Assembly: GCF_021654285.1 (NCBI RefSeq)
Contig: NZ_JAKFZS010000025.1
Location: 20,791 to 84,790, forward strand
Length of the DNA stretch: 64,000 nt
Reading direction: 5' to 3'
From: Pseudoalteromonas luteoviolacea
GTDB lineage: Bacteria > Pseudomonadota > Gammaproteobacteria > Enterobacterales > Alteromonadaceae
Under the pieces are notes generated by a model that was not told the DNA's origin, did not search any database, and worked only from the letters and a program-made list of their open reading frames with translations. Shown in pieces: positions 8,166 to 17,242 of this stretch. Positions within the stretch are counted from its first letter, which is position 1. The number at the start of each line of letters is the position of its first letter. The position numbers and the translations under genes were made by a program.

Positions 8166-9731
8166 ATGAAAAAAACAATTTATATATGCGCCGCTGTAGC
8201 TGTGGTAGTTGGCTTGGCGATACTCAACTCTTTGAGCAATAATGATAAAATTTTAATTGAGCCTGAAGCAGTTACACAAGAGCAGTCAAAAACACTGACT
8301 GAAAAATCATATTTTTTTGCCTATCAAGTCGATATTCATTCTGCTGTGTTGAGTGAAAGTGGTAGCGCGATGACATTCTCTGAGTTGAGTTGGAAAATGA
8401 ATTTCCAACCTCATGCGTCTGCATCGACCAAGTCAGCCGCCATGTTGAGTGATATTGTGTTTATGGCAGACAATAAGTTACAAACAATGCCCACGCAAAT
8501 TCCCTTTTTGGTGAAGTATCAGTCTCGACAATTTTCAGATCTTGATATGCTTGGGTTAAGTGAACAGCACCCATTATCTGTGCTATCTAAAGTACTTGAT
8601 TTAATGAGTTACTCATTAGACTCACCGCTTACTTTTGAAGATGCGTTGGGCGTGAAAACATTCCAGTACGTTCAACAACATAATGTGATAGAACGAGTAG
8701 TGACAGCCCATCAAAAACATGCAGACAACACAGAAGAAGAACAGTGGCAGATCACTTTGAATTTATCCCGTCCAGGCACACCATTGACTCTAGAATATAA
8801 TAATAATCAAATTTGGCAGCGTAGTGGACAACGCTATGAAGTTGTACAAACTGTGTCAGTTAAGCCTATTACACACACGCCTTTTGAACCCGTTGATTGG
8901 CAAGCTAATCACAACACACATATTCTGCCGGATGATAACGCACGGGGCACTGGTATCGAGGTCACAGGGGATAACTTTTTGGAGTATATACAGTCGCTAA
9001 AAGGTAATTTAGATCCTAATTTAGCAAAAGCGATTGGACTATATATGCTTAATAACTTTGATCAAAGTGGCTTAAAAGGCCTGTTTGAGCAGCATGAAAA
9101 TTTAACTTCTGCATTTATCTACGCGTTACAAAAAGCACAGACTCTTCAGGCTGAGCAAATGCTCTCAGATCTTTTGACTGATGATGAGTTAGGTGTTCAG
9201 GTACAGCAAAAGTTAGTGATGGCGTTAGGACGCTTTGAAAATGCATCAGATATTGGTTTCTCTAGCTTAAGGCATGTTGTAGAGAAAGGAACAAATGAGG
9301 CGATTTCCGATATGGCGCTACTTAACATGGGTACAATGAGTAAGTTTTCTCCAGTGCAATCCAACCAAGTGGCTGATTATTTGGCTGATAAAATGCGCAG
9401 TCCTGCTCACCTTTCAACCGCAGTGTTAGCGGTGGCCAATAGCAAAAACCCTAAGCTGATTGCAAAACTCCCAGCTTTGCTCCAGCACTCGGATGTACAG
9501 GTCAGAAAGAATACTATTAAATCTTTAGGGCAAATGGCGGACTATCAGGATCAGGTAGTAACGAGCTTATTAGCATCTCCTGAAATGGCCTCGATTGATG
9601 CTTTCGCTCGTGTATATCAGCAAGCAAACTATAAATTATCAGCTATGAATATAGAGCGCTTAGATGGTCTTTATCAATCGCAATCCAATCCGGTGATTAA
9701 AAAGAGACTGAGTACGATTATGAATATGTAA
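8166..9731 (+). CDS. HEAT-repeat protein resembling the lipid-transport (vitellogenin N-terminal) architecture
   Basis: A 521-residue protein with an N-terminal hydrophobic anchor or signal (IYICAAVAVVVGLAILNSL). Residues ~45-230 are beta-rich (YFFAYQVDIHSAVLSESGS, WQITLNLSRPG). Residues ~265-510 are a run of helical repeats (QAEQMLSDLLTDDELGVQVQ, LPALLQHSDVQVRKNTIKSL) typical of HEAT-type solenoids. A beta-barrel followed by a helical solenoid is the layout of the vitellogenin/lipoprotein N-terminal lipid-transport module; that likeness is my reading of architecture, not a sequence match. It follows the exported 7150 gene and probably shares its transcript. Function unknown. Confidence 0.65.
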   Translation: MKKTIYICAAVAVVVGLAILNSLSNNDKILIEPEAVTQEQSKTLTEKSYFFAYQVDIHSAVLSESGSAMTFSELSWKMNFQPHASASTKSAAMLSDIVFMADNKLQTMPTQIPFLVKYQSRQFSDLDMLGLSEQHPLSVLSKVLDLMSYSLDSPLTFEDALGVKTFQYVQQHNVIERVVTAHQKHADNTEEEQWQITLNLSRPGTPLTLEYNNNQIWQRSGQRYEVVQTVSVKPITHTPFEPVDWQANHNTHILPDDNARGTGIEVTGDNFLEYIQSLKGNLDPNLAKAIGLYMLNNFDQSGLKGLFEQHENLTSAFIYALQKAQTLQAEQMLSDLLTDDELGVQVQQKLVMALGRFENASDIGFSSLRHVVEKGTNEAISDMALLNMGTMSKFSPVQSNQVADYLADKMRSPAHLSTAVLAVANSKNPKLIAKLPALLQHSDVQVRKNTIKSLGQMADYQDQVVTSLLASPEMASIDAFARVYQQANYKLSAMNIERLDGLYQSQSNPVIKKRLSTIMNM

Positions 9732-9802
9732 TTATTTAATGTAGGCAATTCATCATAAGTGAGTCTCTACTTTTTAAAGGAACGAGACTCATCTTTTATA
9801 CA
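9732..9802 (+). terminator. probable terminator after the HEAT-repeat gene
   Basis: An 8-bp stem (TGAGTCTC 9760-9767 / GAGACTCA 9784-9791) with a 16-base loop, followed by TCTTTTAT. It lies between convergent genes. The long loop makes it a modest candidate. Confidence 0.45.
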
Positions 9803-9970
9803 TTAAATTTCTTCAGTACACATGCGTTGTGCAATACTCTGATTGTCACAGTGATCTGGGCCATATGTTCTGCGGCCACCACCTGCAATGTTAGGTGTGA
9901 GTTTTACCGGTAATGCGAGTGTGTCATTACTTAATGCTTTTATCTTTTTCTTGTTTAGTTTAATTTTCAT
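9803..9970 (-). CDS. double-glycine-leader peptide (GG peptide B)
   Basis: A 55-residue peptide. The leader MKIKLNKKKIKALSNDT continues to TPNIAGG at residues 25-31, and the ~24-residue core GRRTYGPDHCDNQ...MCTEEI has two cysteines. AAGGA stands a few bases before the ATG. The leader matches the other GG peptides of this window (K-x-K-L-N-K-K, then a spacer with L-S/T, then GG). It lies 75 bases downstream of the secreted-protein gene at 10045 on the same strand, so the two may be co-transcribed. No maturation gene is adjacent. The likely fate is cleavage after GG and export by a peptidase-containing ABC transporter encoded elsewhere; activity unknown. Confidence 0.72.
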   Translation of the reverse strand: MKIKLNKKKIKALSNDTLALPVKLTPNIAGGGRRTYGPDHCDNQSIAQRMCTEEI

Positions 9971-10044
9971 CTGTTTTCCTTAATGATGTAGCGTGCCTAA
10001 TCTGCAAGTACGCATTTGGTTGATTTGTTAATAGAATAATAGTG

Positions 10045-10515
10045 TTACTGTTTAACCCAATCTAAGATGTAGCCAGCACAAACAAAGTGTACTGGTTGAT
10101 CGGTAAAGTCTGGTCTACAGCCGCCCACTTCAGTTGCGCCGCGCTGTCTCAGAATCGACATAGCGTGCTCAGGTGAACCTCCTCGCGCTTCGATAAGGAC
10201 TTTATTTTTGCAATACCTCACATTGGTTGTTTTTGTCTCGGAATACGCAAAAGGCACGTTTGCAAAACAAGTGGCATAGACTTGATTTTTGGTTGCAGGG
10301 TTATATACCCAGTCTCCGATAAATACTGTGGAGTTTGTCGTTAAATTGATGAACTTGCTGATATTTTGAAGTGAACCATTTACAAAAGTACTACAGTTTG
10401 CGAAACCTTGATAATAACTGACTTTGCTTGTTTCCACTTCAGTTTTGCACTCTTGTGCGAAAGCATTGATAGAGCCGAGCGTAAAAAGTAAGCCCATTGC
10501 CAATTGTTTTTTCAT
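10045..10515 (-). CDS. secreted Cys-rich protein of unknown function
   Basis: A 156-residue protein with a signal peptide (MKKQLAMGLLFTLGSINAFA). The mature domain of ~136 residues has six cysteines (ECKTE, ANCST, ATCFAN, RYCKN, GGCRPD, FVCAG), suggesting up to three disulfides and an extracytoplasmic location. No motif of a known enzyme is visible. It lies directly upstream of GG peptide B on the same strand; a link such as immunity or binding protein is possible but not supported further. Family not recognised. Confidence 0.65.
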   Translation of the reverse strand: MKKQLAMGLLFTLGSINAFAQECKTEVETSKVSYYQGFANCSTFVNGSLQNISKFINLTTNSTVFIGDWVYNPATKNQVYATCFANVPFAYSETKTTNVRYCKNKVLIEARGGSPEHAMSILRQRGATEVGGCRPDFTDQPVHFVCAGYILDWVKQ

Positions 10516-10935
10516 TATTTTGATTTCTCTTTTAATGTTATTAAGTATTGTTTAGAGATTAATGCCAGTTAACAACTGGCTGATATAACGTATGAATATA
10601 GGTACTTATATAACTTAGCATTTAGCTTTCGTGATAGTAAGCTGGCAGATCTTCCGGTTTATTTTTTAATCTATTGAAATTTAGCTTAAAAAATACGATT
10701 TTTGGTAGGTAATATTACGTTATATAGTACGCAATTTTTGATGGTTTAATCGAAAATTGACAGGGTAATAAATGAGATAGGTATCAAGAAGAACCACGAG
10801 GTCTTGGGTTTCATGTCATGAATTGTTTACAGGGGGAATTAAAGTTTTATCTTGAATTTAACCTTGCAATAACATAGATTTCATAAGCTTTTTATTAAAA
10901 AAGCACAATAATTACAATTAAAGGATTTTAACCTT
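10516..10935. other. intergenic region with a palindrome upstream of the 10515 gene
   Basis: No gene seen in 420 bases. A 17-base dyad (GCCAGTTAACAACTGGC, 10564-10580) lies 49 bases upstream of the 10515 start codon and could be an operator or a leader hairpin. The right part should hold the promoter of the protease gene; AAAGG lies shortly before its ATG. Confidence 0.45.
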
Positions 10936-12570
10936 ATGACATCATGTAAAGTAATCAAATCAATACTTCCTGTATGCGCGCTAGTACTTGCTAGTGGCAC
11001 GCAAGCAAGCGTTCAAGATACTGGCGTTACCCAAAAGACTGAGATCGCCCAAGCGGTTTCTTATCAACTAAATTTAGGCCTTAATAGCGTAGTTAACTCT
11101 GCCAATAATGAGTTTGAACATGTTATTAATTACCCCAACGCACACTTTATCAAAGTGAATTTCGCTAAGTTTTCTCTGCCAAAAGGTGCCTACCTTGAAG
11201 TCAGTGACTTAAAAGGTCAAGAAGTCTATCGTTATGATCAAAATGACAGCGGTGTCTCTTCATCTATGTCAGTTTCATCAGATGCGATCAAGCTGAGATT
11301 GGTTGTCAGTGATACAAGTCTTTGGGAGCAAGGACATGGTATTGAAATTGCTGACTTCTTTGCTGGTTACTCTGATACTGAGATTGCGGCGAATGAAGTC
11401 ATGTCAGGTTTTGACATGATTGAGCCTAATTCTACTTGTGGTATTAACGAACGTAGAGATGTCGCATGCTGGGAAACATCTCATCCAGTTGAGTATGAGC
11501 GAAGCCGCCCAGTTGCACGCTTATTAATTGGTGGGCGCAGTTTGTGTACCGCTTGGCGTGTTGGTGCCGGCAATCATATGTTTACCAATAATCACTGCTT
11601 TGACTCAGCAGCAGATGCGAAAAATGTCGAGGTGTGGTTTAACTATCAGCGTTCAGCATGTGGTACTGGTAGTACAAATGGCACTGTTAAAGTAATGGCA
11701 GATCAGCTACTTGCGACGGATTATAGACTGGACTATACGTTATTTACAGTCAATGATTTTGAAAAAATCAGACAGTTCGGTCATTTTGGTTTAGATGTGT
11801 CAGCTCAGCAAAAAGGGCAGCGTATTTTCATTCCACAGCACGGTAGTGGCAATCCAAAAGAGCTAGCGATTGAGAGTGATCAAAATACCGGTGGTTACTG
11901 TCAAATTGACCAAACGGTGACAGCAGGTCGTGGCTCTGATACTGACATGGGCTATAAATGTGACACCATAGGCGGTTCTTCAGGTTCGCCAGTTGTTTCT
12001 GCTTATGACAATAATGTCATTGCACTGCACCATTATGGTAATAGCACGCAATGTACGACAAAGTTGAATCGCGGTACCCGCATTGAATTGATCTGGCTAG
12101 AAGTGGCAACACACTTTGGTGGCGTCATTCCGAGAGGAGATAATGGCCCTGTTGATAACACTGCGCCAGTTGCAAACTTCTCTTTCACACAAAGTGGTTT
12201 GGCTGTGACTTTTACTGATACATCCTTTGATGATAAAGGCGTGGTTAGTTATAACTGGCAATTTGGTGATGGTACTACGAGTCAATTGAGAAACCCTGTG
12301 CATACATATGGTTCTGAGGGCACTTATAGCGTGTCTTTAACCGTAAAGGATACTGAGGGTTTACAGTCAACCAAGACTCAACAGGTATCTATTTCTCTAG
12401 GTGGTGGTTGTGCTGTTGATGCGTGGTCTGCCGGTAAAGTGTATTTAAAAGGCGATCAAGCGTCACAAAATGGCAGCATTTATGAAGCGCAGTGGTGGAA
12501 CAAAGGCGCGTCACCTGCAGAGCACTCATCTAAATGGGAAGTGTGGCAGTGGGTTCGTGACTGCAACTAA
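10936..12570 (+). CDS. secreted trypsin-like serine protease with PKD and chitin-binding domains
   Basis: A 544-residue extracellular protease. A signal peptide (~1-24, ending GTQAS) is followed by a ~150-residue beta-rich region that may be a propeptide. The catalytic domain has His220 (FTNNHCF), Asp266 (LDYTLF) and Ser349 (GGSSGSPV), the chymotrypsin-fold triad, with many cysteines as in lysyl-endopeptidase-like enzymes. A PKD domain follows at ~410-490 (VSYNWQFGDGTT, HTYGSEGTYSVSLTV). The C-terminal ~50 residues (WSAGKVYLKGDQ, YEAQWWNKGASPAEHS, WEVWQWV) form a CBM5/12-type chitin-binding domain. It likely degrades protein in chitinous material. A strong terminator follows the gene. Confidence 0.9.
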   Translation: MTSCKVIKSILPVCALVLASGTQASVQDTGVTQKTEIAQAVSYQLNLGLNSVVNSANNEFEHVINYPNAHFIKVNFAKFSLPKGAYLEVSDLKGQEVYRYDQNDSGVSSSMSVSSDAIKLRLVVSDTSLWEQGHGIEIADFFAGYSDTEIAANEVMSGFDMIEPNSTCGINERRDVACWETSHPVEYERSRPVARLLIGGRSLCTAWRVGAGNHMFTNNHCFDSAADAKNVEVWFNYQRSACGTGSTNGTVKVMADQLLATDYRLDYTLFTVNDFEKIRQFGHFGLDVSAQQKGQRIFIPQHGSGNPKELAIESDQNTGGYCQIDQTVTAGRGSDTDMGYKCDTIGGSSGSPVVSAYDNNVIALHHYGNSTQCTTKLNRGTRIELIWLEVATHFGGVIPRGDNGPVDNTAPVANFSFTQSGLAVTFTDTSFDDKGVVSYNWQFGDGTTSQLRNPVHTYGSEGTYSVSLTVKDTEGLQSTKTQQVSISLGGGCAVDAWSAGKVYLKGDQASQNGSIYEAQWWNKGASPAEHSSKWEVWQWVRDCN

Positions 12571-12590
12571 TCACTTATAAAGGTGATTTA

Positions 12591-12626
12591 AAAAAGCCAC
12601 TATTGCAATCACATAGTGGCTTTTTT
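12591..12626. terminator. bidirectional terminator between protease and GNAT genes
   Basis: Perfect 13-bp stem (AAAAAGCCACTAT / ATAGTGGCTTTTT) with a 9-base loop, with A-run and T-run on opposite sides, so it can stop both convergent genes. Confidence 0.85.
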
Positions 12627-12630
12627 ATTT

Positions 12631-13635
12631 TTAGTCAGCGTCATTATTGCCAACGAAGTGCTCAATTGGCAGTGTAAACTCAGTTCTAAGTAGTGTTCTA
12701 GTGTGTTTGGCGTTATTCATTGAAGCTTGGTTGCCAGCGTAAATATAGCCGCATATAAATTCAAAACGTGCACTAATTTGGCGGAGTACATCAGCTTGGA
12801 TCTTAGGGCCGAAGCCTTGCCCTCTGTGCTGTTTTGCAATGATAAAATCACTGATAAGAACGCCCTTATAGCCAAGTTCAGTACAAGGCTCTAGTACTAA
12901 TGCACCTATTTTTTGTGTTGCTTTGTAAGCAACATAACACAAGTCGTTTTTTACTGACTCAGCAATAGATTCTTTATCTTCGACTTCTAGGCGATCTTTT
13001 AACTGCGGAACGTCTTTATGAAAAGTGTGGTATTCATCTTTATACCAAGACCAGTCATTCGCCAAATCAAATGGTTTAAGGGCGATTTCATTTGAGTTTA
13101 GTTTGCTAATATGTTCAATCTTAGCGCCCCAAAAGCAGTCTTCCAATTCTGCACCCTTAACCTGTTTAAGGGCGTTAAAGTGAGCGCTGTTTGGCTTCGA
13201 CCATATAGAGACCATTTCAGGCTTACACCAACTAAAAAACGCTAAAATCTCAGGCAAGTAAAGCTTGAGATCTGCAAATTTAACCGCTTTTTCGCCAATG
13301 ACTTCTATTAATGTTTGATCTAAGTTGTTGCGATAAATTCCAGCTAGCCAAAGTGTGCCACAGGGCAATTTAATTATCTGGTCGTGTAAATGTTTGTCTG
13401 GAACAGAGTCGGCAATGTTTCGGCGGGCTCTTACTTCGGCAAAGCCATTTTTATAGTCGTCACATCTTGAGAAAAGATCTTTGCTTTCTGCTGCTATCGC
13501 AGCGTTCATGTCAAAACCTTGCAATGTTTTGGTGTCATAGGTATCGATGACGCCCTGTGTGAGCCTTTCAAGTTCATCGTGTGTTGCCGACATTAACGAT
13601 TTAAAAGACAAGATTGAGTCTGTGTTACTCGTCAT
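12631..13635 (-). CDS. GNAT-family N-acetyltransferase
   Basis: A 334-residue protein whose C-terminal third carries the GNAT acetyl-CoA motif (ISDFIIAKQHRGQGFGPKIQADVL: R/Q-x-x-G-x-G/A followed by a helix) and the preceding beta strands (KIGALVLEPCTELGYKGVLI). The N-terminal ~200 residues are not a standard domain I recognise. No signal peptide is present, so it is cytoplasmic. The acceptor substrate cannot be predicted. It is transcribed alone, converging on the protease gene across a shared terminator and divergent from the histidine kinase gene. Confidence 0.8.
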   Translation of the reverse strand: MTSNTDSILSFKSLMSATHDELERLTQGVIDTYDTKTLQGFDMNAAIAAESKDLFSRCDDYKNGFAEVRARRNIADSVPDKHLHDQIIKLPCGTLWLAGIYRNNLDQTLIEVIGEKAVKFADLKLYLPEILAFFSWCKPEMVSIWSKPNSAHFNALKQVKGAELEDCFWGAKIEHISKLNSNEIALKPFDLANDWSWYKDEYHTFHKDVPQLKDRLEVEDKESIAESVKNDLCYVAYKATQKIGALVLEPCTELGYKGVLISDFIIAKQHRGQGFGPKIQADVLRQISARFEFICGYIYAGNQASMNNAKHTRTLLRTEFTLPIEHFVGNNDAD

Positions 13636-13846
13636 TATTAAATACCAGCCAGGTTGGGCTGTACTCCATTTAATTTTATTTTTGTTGTGGAATTTATATG
13701 AGGGGTTTTTATCTTATTTCAATGATTTGGGTACAAATAGGCAGCATTTAAACAGAATTTTCACAACCAGCTAAACTTAACCCCATGGAGTCGCTCAGCA
13801 GATAAGATTTTTTTAGTTGCTTGAGCACAAAACACAGGTTGTAACG

Positions 13847-16648
13847 ATGTCTGGATTAGCCTTGAACATACATGCTGCTGTATTTTGTATTATCGTGCTA
13901 TTTTTCAATAGCTTTGCGTTTGCCACCTTGTCCAATGAGCAGCTTGTTAAAAATATTGAAAATAGTCAAGGCACTGAAAAAATCGAAGCGATTATCGATT
14001 ATGTACAAAAAAACTTTCACTACAATACACCTCAAGCACTTGAATATGCCGGTGAAGGGCTTCAACTTTTAGAGCAACATCCAAGCCATGATCAGTCTGC
14101 AAGATTATTGAGCCATCTGTCTCGTGCCTATATATCTTATGGCGATTTGAACAAAGCCAATGAAGTCGCTTTACAAGCTCAGCAGTTTGCTCAAAAGAGC
14201 ACCGTCATGACAAACGAGCTGCGTGTGCAAATTGTGCTGGCAGATATTGCCATTCGCCAGCGCAGATATGACTTGGCTAGAGCGCGATTAATTGATGTGA
14301 TAGAGCAGGCGAAACTGGGAAAGTTTGAGGGCTACTTAGCAAATGCGCATCGTCTTTCTGGACATTTAGACAGTAAAACGCGAGATTATGAAGCAGCTCT
14401 TGGCAGTTATTTACAAAGTTTGAGTTTATACCGCAAGCTGAAAAATCCGACCATGGCGGCATCTATTCATCAAAGTTTAGCGTCTCTTTACAGGAAAATG
14501 AACTTATACGAAAAGGTCTTATTTCATCAAAAAAGAGCGATCCAAATTTCGTTGACACTTAATAACCCTAATCAACAAGCCATTTTTTATAGCAACATGG
14601 GCACTTATTTTGATGAAGTGGGCAAGTTTGAAAAAGCAATAGAGATGCACCTGAAGTCCTTAAGGCTCAAAGAAAAGCTAGGGTATAAGCTTGGCATGAT
14701 CCACTCCTATAACCGACTTGGTAGTGTGTATCGAGAAGCGGGAGATTTTAAAAAGTCAGAGCAAATGCTCAAAGAAGCGGTGGCTTTGAAAAAAGAAATA
14801 AATAGACCAGATCCAAATATTTCTACTTACCTAGACTTAGGGCGTCTGTACATTGATACCGGGCAACTTGAATTAGCTGAGCGTTATTTAACACAGAGTA
14901 TTTCGCTGTATCAAGGTTCACCTTGGGAAGATAGAATTGCAGAGATCCATCAGGCGCTGGCGAAACTGCATTTGGTCAGACAACAGCCACAGAGTGCGAT
15001 CGAGGCTTATTTGCGGGCGATAGAGATTGCTCAAGAACATCAAAGAGAGGCTTTACTCATGGACTGCCAGCTTGAAGTCGCCGCTATATTTGAACAACAA
15101 GGCATGCATATGCAAGCCTTGGCGCACATCAAAGACTATTTAACGTTAAAAAATAAATGGGAAGAGAAGAATAATCAATACCGGATCAGTGCGTTGGCGA
15201 TTGAGTTTGGTGTCAGAGAAAAAGAGCGAGAAATAGCCAGTTTAGTCCAACAAAATCGCATCAAAGACCTTGAAATTGAAAAGCAAGCTGTACAACAAGT
15301 GGTTTTTTTAATCGGTATGCTATTTGTGTTTTGCTTTTTGTCTTTTAGTTATTTTTGGCGCACCAAAAATAAACAGCTCAGAGTTGAACAAGCGGCACTA
15401 AAGCAAGTTAGTGAAGTAAAAGAAAGGTTAAGCCATGCCCTTTGGGGGAGTGGTGATGAGTTGTGGGATTGGGATTTACAAACAGGTGTAATAACCAGAG
15501 ATAACCAGATGAATAAGCTCTGCTTGCCATGTGAGCAAATTGGCACCGATTTAAATGCCATAAAATCCAGTGTTCATCCCGATGATTATGAACGTTTGCA
15601 CAGTAAATTTACCTGCCACCTTGAAGGCGACAGTGACTTTTACGAAGTTAACTATCGTGTCATGACTAAAAGTGGACGATGGCTGTGGGTTTCAGATAGG
15701 GGGAAGGTCACTTCCCGATCAAAAGATGGTACTGTGCTCAGAGTTAGTGGCACGATTAAAGACATTTCTGAAATTAAAGCATCGGAGTTGGCATTGGCTG
15801 AATTAAACGCAACGCTTGAGAAGCGAGTTGAAGAGCGGACTTTAAGCTTAAAGCAATCAAGAGATGAGTTGGCAGAGATACTCGAAGAGCTGACATCAAC
15901 ACAAGCCAACTTAGTTGAAGCACAAAAAATGGCGTCTTTAGGGCGTTTAGTTGCAGGGGTTTCTCATGAATTAAATACACCGCTTGGCACGACGGTTACC
16001 GCCAGCTCTATATTACTAAAAGAGCTGTATGAGTTTAAGTCTAAGCTAGAAGCCAGCAAGTTAACACTCAGTGATACAAAGTCCTTTATTGATGTATCTT
16101 TATCGAGTATTGAGTTGATAGACAGTAATACGGAGCGAGCCGCTCAACTCATTAAGCGCTTTAAGCAAGCGTCAGCTCATGAATACGTTAGTAGTGAAAG
16201 TCGCATTGACCTTAAAGCTTGTATTGAAGGGGTTATTGGGTTTCATGGTAAGGACAGTGATGTGATTGTTGAGATAGATTGTCCAGAAAACTGCATGGTA
16301 CAGTGTGACTCTCAAGCGCTCGGTAAGATTTTTGAGGACTTGTATTTCAATTCACTGCTACATGGGCTTGAAGGAAAAGCGGGACACATATCAATAGATG
16401 TCACCACCGAACAAGAGCAAGTGATTCTACGCTTTACTGACAATGGAAGGGGGGTTGAGCAGCAAGCGATAGCGCATATGTTTGAGCCGTTTTATACCAC
16501 TGCACGACATCAGGGGAAGGTAGGGCTGGGGCTATATATGGTTTTTAATCTAGTCACATATGTTTTGCAAGGCAGTATTCGATATTGCCCAGAGTACGAA
16601 AAAGGCGCATGTTTCGAAATAATGTTTTCAACTTGTGGTTCACAATAA
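13847..16648 (+). CDS. TPR-PAS sensor histidine kinase, membrane-bound
   Basis: A ~933-residue kinase. ATG 13847 is chosen over TTG 13817 because it has AGG eight bases upstream and begins with a signal-like segment (NIHAAVFCIIVLFFNSFAFA). Order: periplasmic TPR array (~40-430, e.g. YSNMGTYFDEVGKFEKAIEM), coiled coil, one transmembrane helix (VVFLIGMLFVFCFLSFSYFW, ~485-505), a PAS domain with a PAC tail (ELWDWDLQTGV ... LRVSGTIKDISEIK), a coiled coil, the phospho-acceptor helix with its His in VSHELNTPLG, and an ATPase domain (FNSLLHG, DNGRGV, GLGLYMVF). No response regulator is adjacent, so the partner is encoded elsewhere. A similar kinase without PAS lies at 58912. Confidence 0.9.
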   Translation: MSGLALNIHAAVFCIIVLFFNSFAFATLSNEQLVKNIENSQGTEKIEAIIDYVQKNFHYNTPQALEYAGEGLQLLEQHPSHDQSARLLSHLSRAYISYGDLNKANEVALQAQQFAQKSTVMTNELRVQIVLADIAIRQRRYDLARARLIDVIEQAKLGKFEGYLANAHRLSGHLDSKTRDYEAALGSYLQSLSLYRKLKNPTMAASIHQSLASLYRKMNLYEKVLFHQKRAIQISLTLNNPNQQAIFYSNMGTYFDEVGKFEKAIEMHLKSLRLKEKLGYKLGMIHSYNRLGSVYREAGDFKKSEQMLKEAVALKKEINRPDPNISTYLDLGRLYIDTGQLELAERYLTQSISLYQGSPWEDRIAEIHQALAKLHLVRQQPQSAIEAYLRAIEIAQEHQREALLMDCQLEVAAIFEQQGMHMQALAHIKDYLTLKNKWEEKNNQYRISALAIEFGVREKEREIASLVQQNRIKDLEIEKQAVQQVVFLIGMLFVFCFLSFSYFWRTKNKQLRVEQAALKQVSEVKERLSHALWGSGDELWDWDLQTGVITRDNQMNKLCLPCEQIGTDLNAIKSSVHPDDYERLHSKFTCHLEGDSDFYEVNYRVMTKSGRWLWVSDRGKVTSRSKDGTVLRVSGTIKDISEIKASELALAELNATLEKRVEERTLSLKQSRDELAEILEELTSTQANLVEAQKMASLGRLVAGVSHELNTPLGTTVTASSILLKELYEFKSKLEASKLTLSDTKSFIDVSLSSIELIDSNTERAAQLIKRFKQASAHEYVSSESRIDLKACIEGVIGFHGKDSDVIVEIDCPENCMVQCDSQALGKIFEDLYFNSLLHGLEGKAGHISIDVTTEQEQVILRFTDNGRGVEQQAIAHMFEPFYTTARHQGKVGLGLYMVFNLVTYVLQGSIRYCPEYEKGACFEIMFSTCGSQ

Positions 16649-16958
16649 TTTGGTTTTATAAATGGCACTCGATGTATAATTATAATTTTGGTGGTTTTTA
16701 CGACTTAATTATATTAAATATTTAATTCTATCTTAGGTGTGGTTGTTATTATTTTAAAATTTATTTTTATTTTTACTTTTATTTTTTGAGTTTTTTTATG
16801 CGCTTTGTTATGTGTGTGACAAGCGTTTTTTAGTAGAGTTGAATTTCTTAGTAGGGGTAAGAGCAGGTTTTTACCTTAATCTATATTCCAAGATTTAAGA
16901 CATTTTGCAGTGTACAAATGCCTGCTCTATTTTAAGCTTATGTTATGTAAGCTTAATT
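16649..16958. other. AT-rich intergenic region without a gene
   Basis: About 310 bases between convergent genes. It contains an inverted repeat AGAGCAGG (16860-16867) / CCTGCTCT (16920-16927), and a hairpin (TTAAGCTTA / TAAGCTTAA, about 16931-16955) just beyond the stop of GG peptide C. Nothing else is recognisable. Confidence 0.45.
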
Positions 16959-17102
16959 TTATTTTGTTTCGGGTGGCTTATCACAGTTACGACACTGCGA
17001 AATGCTTCCTAACACACCTTCTATTGGAGCAGTTGTATGAGGCCCTATACATTTAGAACCACCAACAACTTTTAATATGGTTTTTTTATTAAGTTTAATC
17101 AT
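16959..17102 (-). CDS. short double-glycine-leader peptide (GG peptide C)
   Basis: A 47-residue peptide starting at ATG 17102 (AAGGA lies eight bases upstream); an upstream in-frame ATG at 17174 has no such site. The leader is unusually short (MIKLNKKTILKVVGG, 15 residues) but keeps the I-K-L-N-K-K motif and the GG. The core SKCIGPHTTAPIEG...QCRNCDKPPETK has three cysteines. No neighbouring gene for modification or export. It may be an internally deleted member of the family, since the usual ~12-15 residue spacer between the Lys-rich start and the GG is missing. Confidence 0.6.
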   Translation of the reverse strand: MIKLNKKTILKVVGGSKCIGPHTTAPIEGVLGSISQCRNCDKPPETK

Positions 17103-17242
17103 TATAATATTCCTTGAATTTATTTGCACAATCTTGTGCTTGATTATAAAAGCATATGTTTTTAATTTGTTCAATCGTTTTTTTCAAAGTGTTTTTTCTG
17201 CTGATGGTATTGTGGGTAATATTATTACCACTAATATATTTA

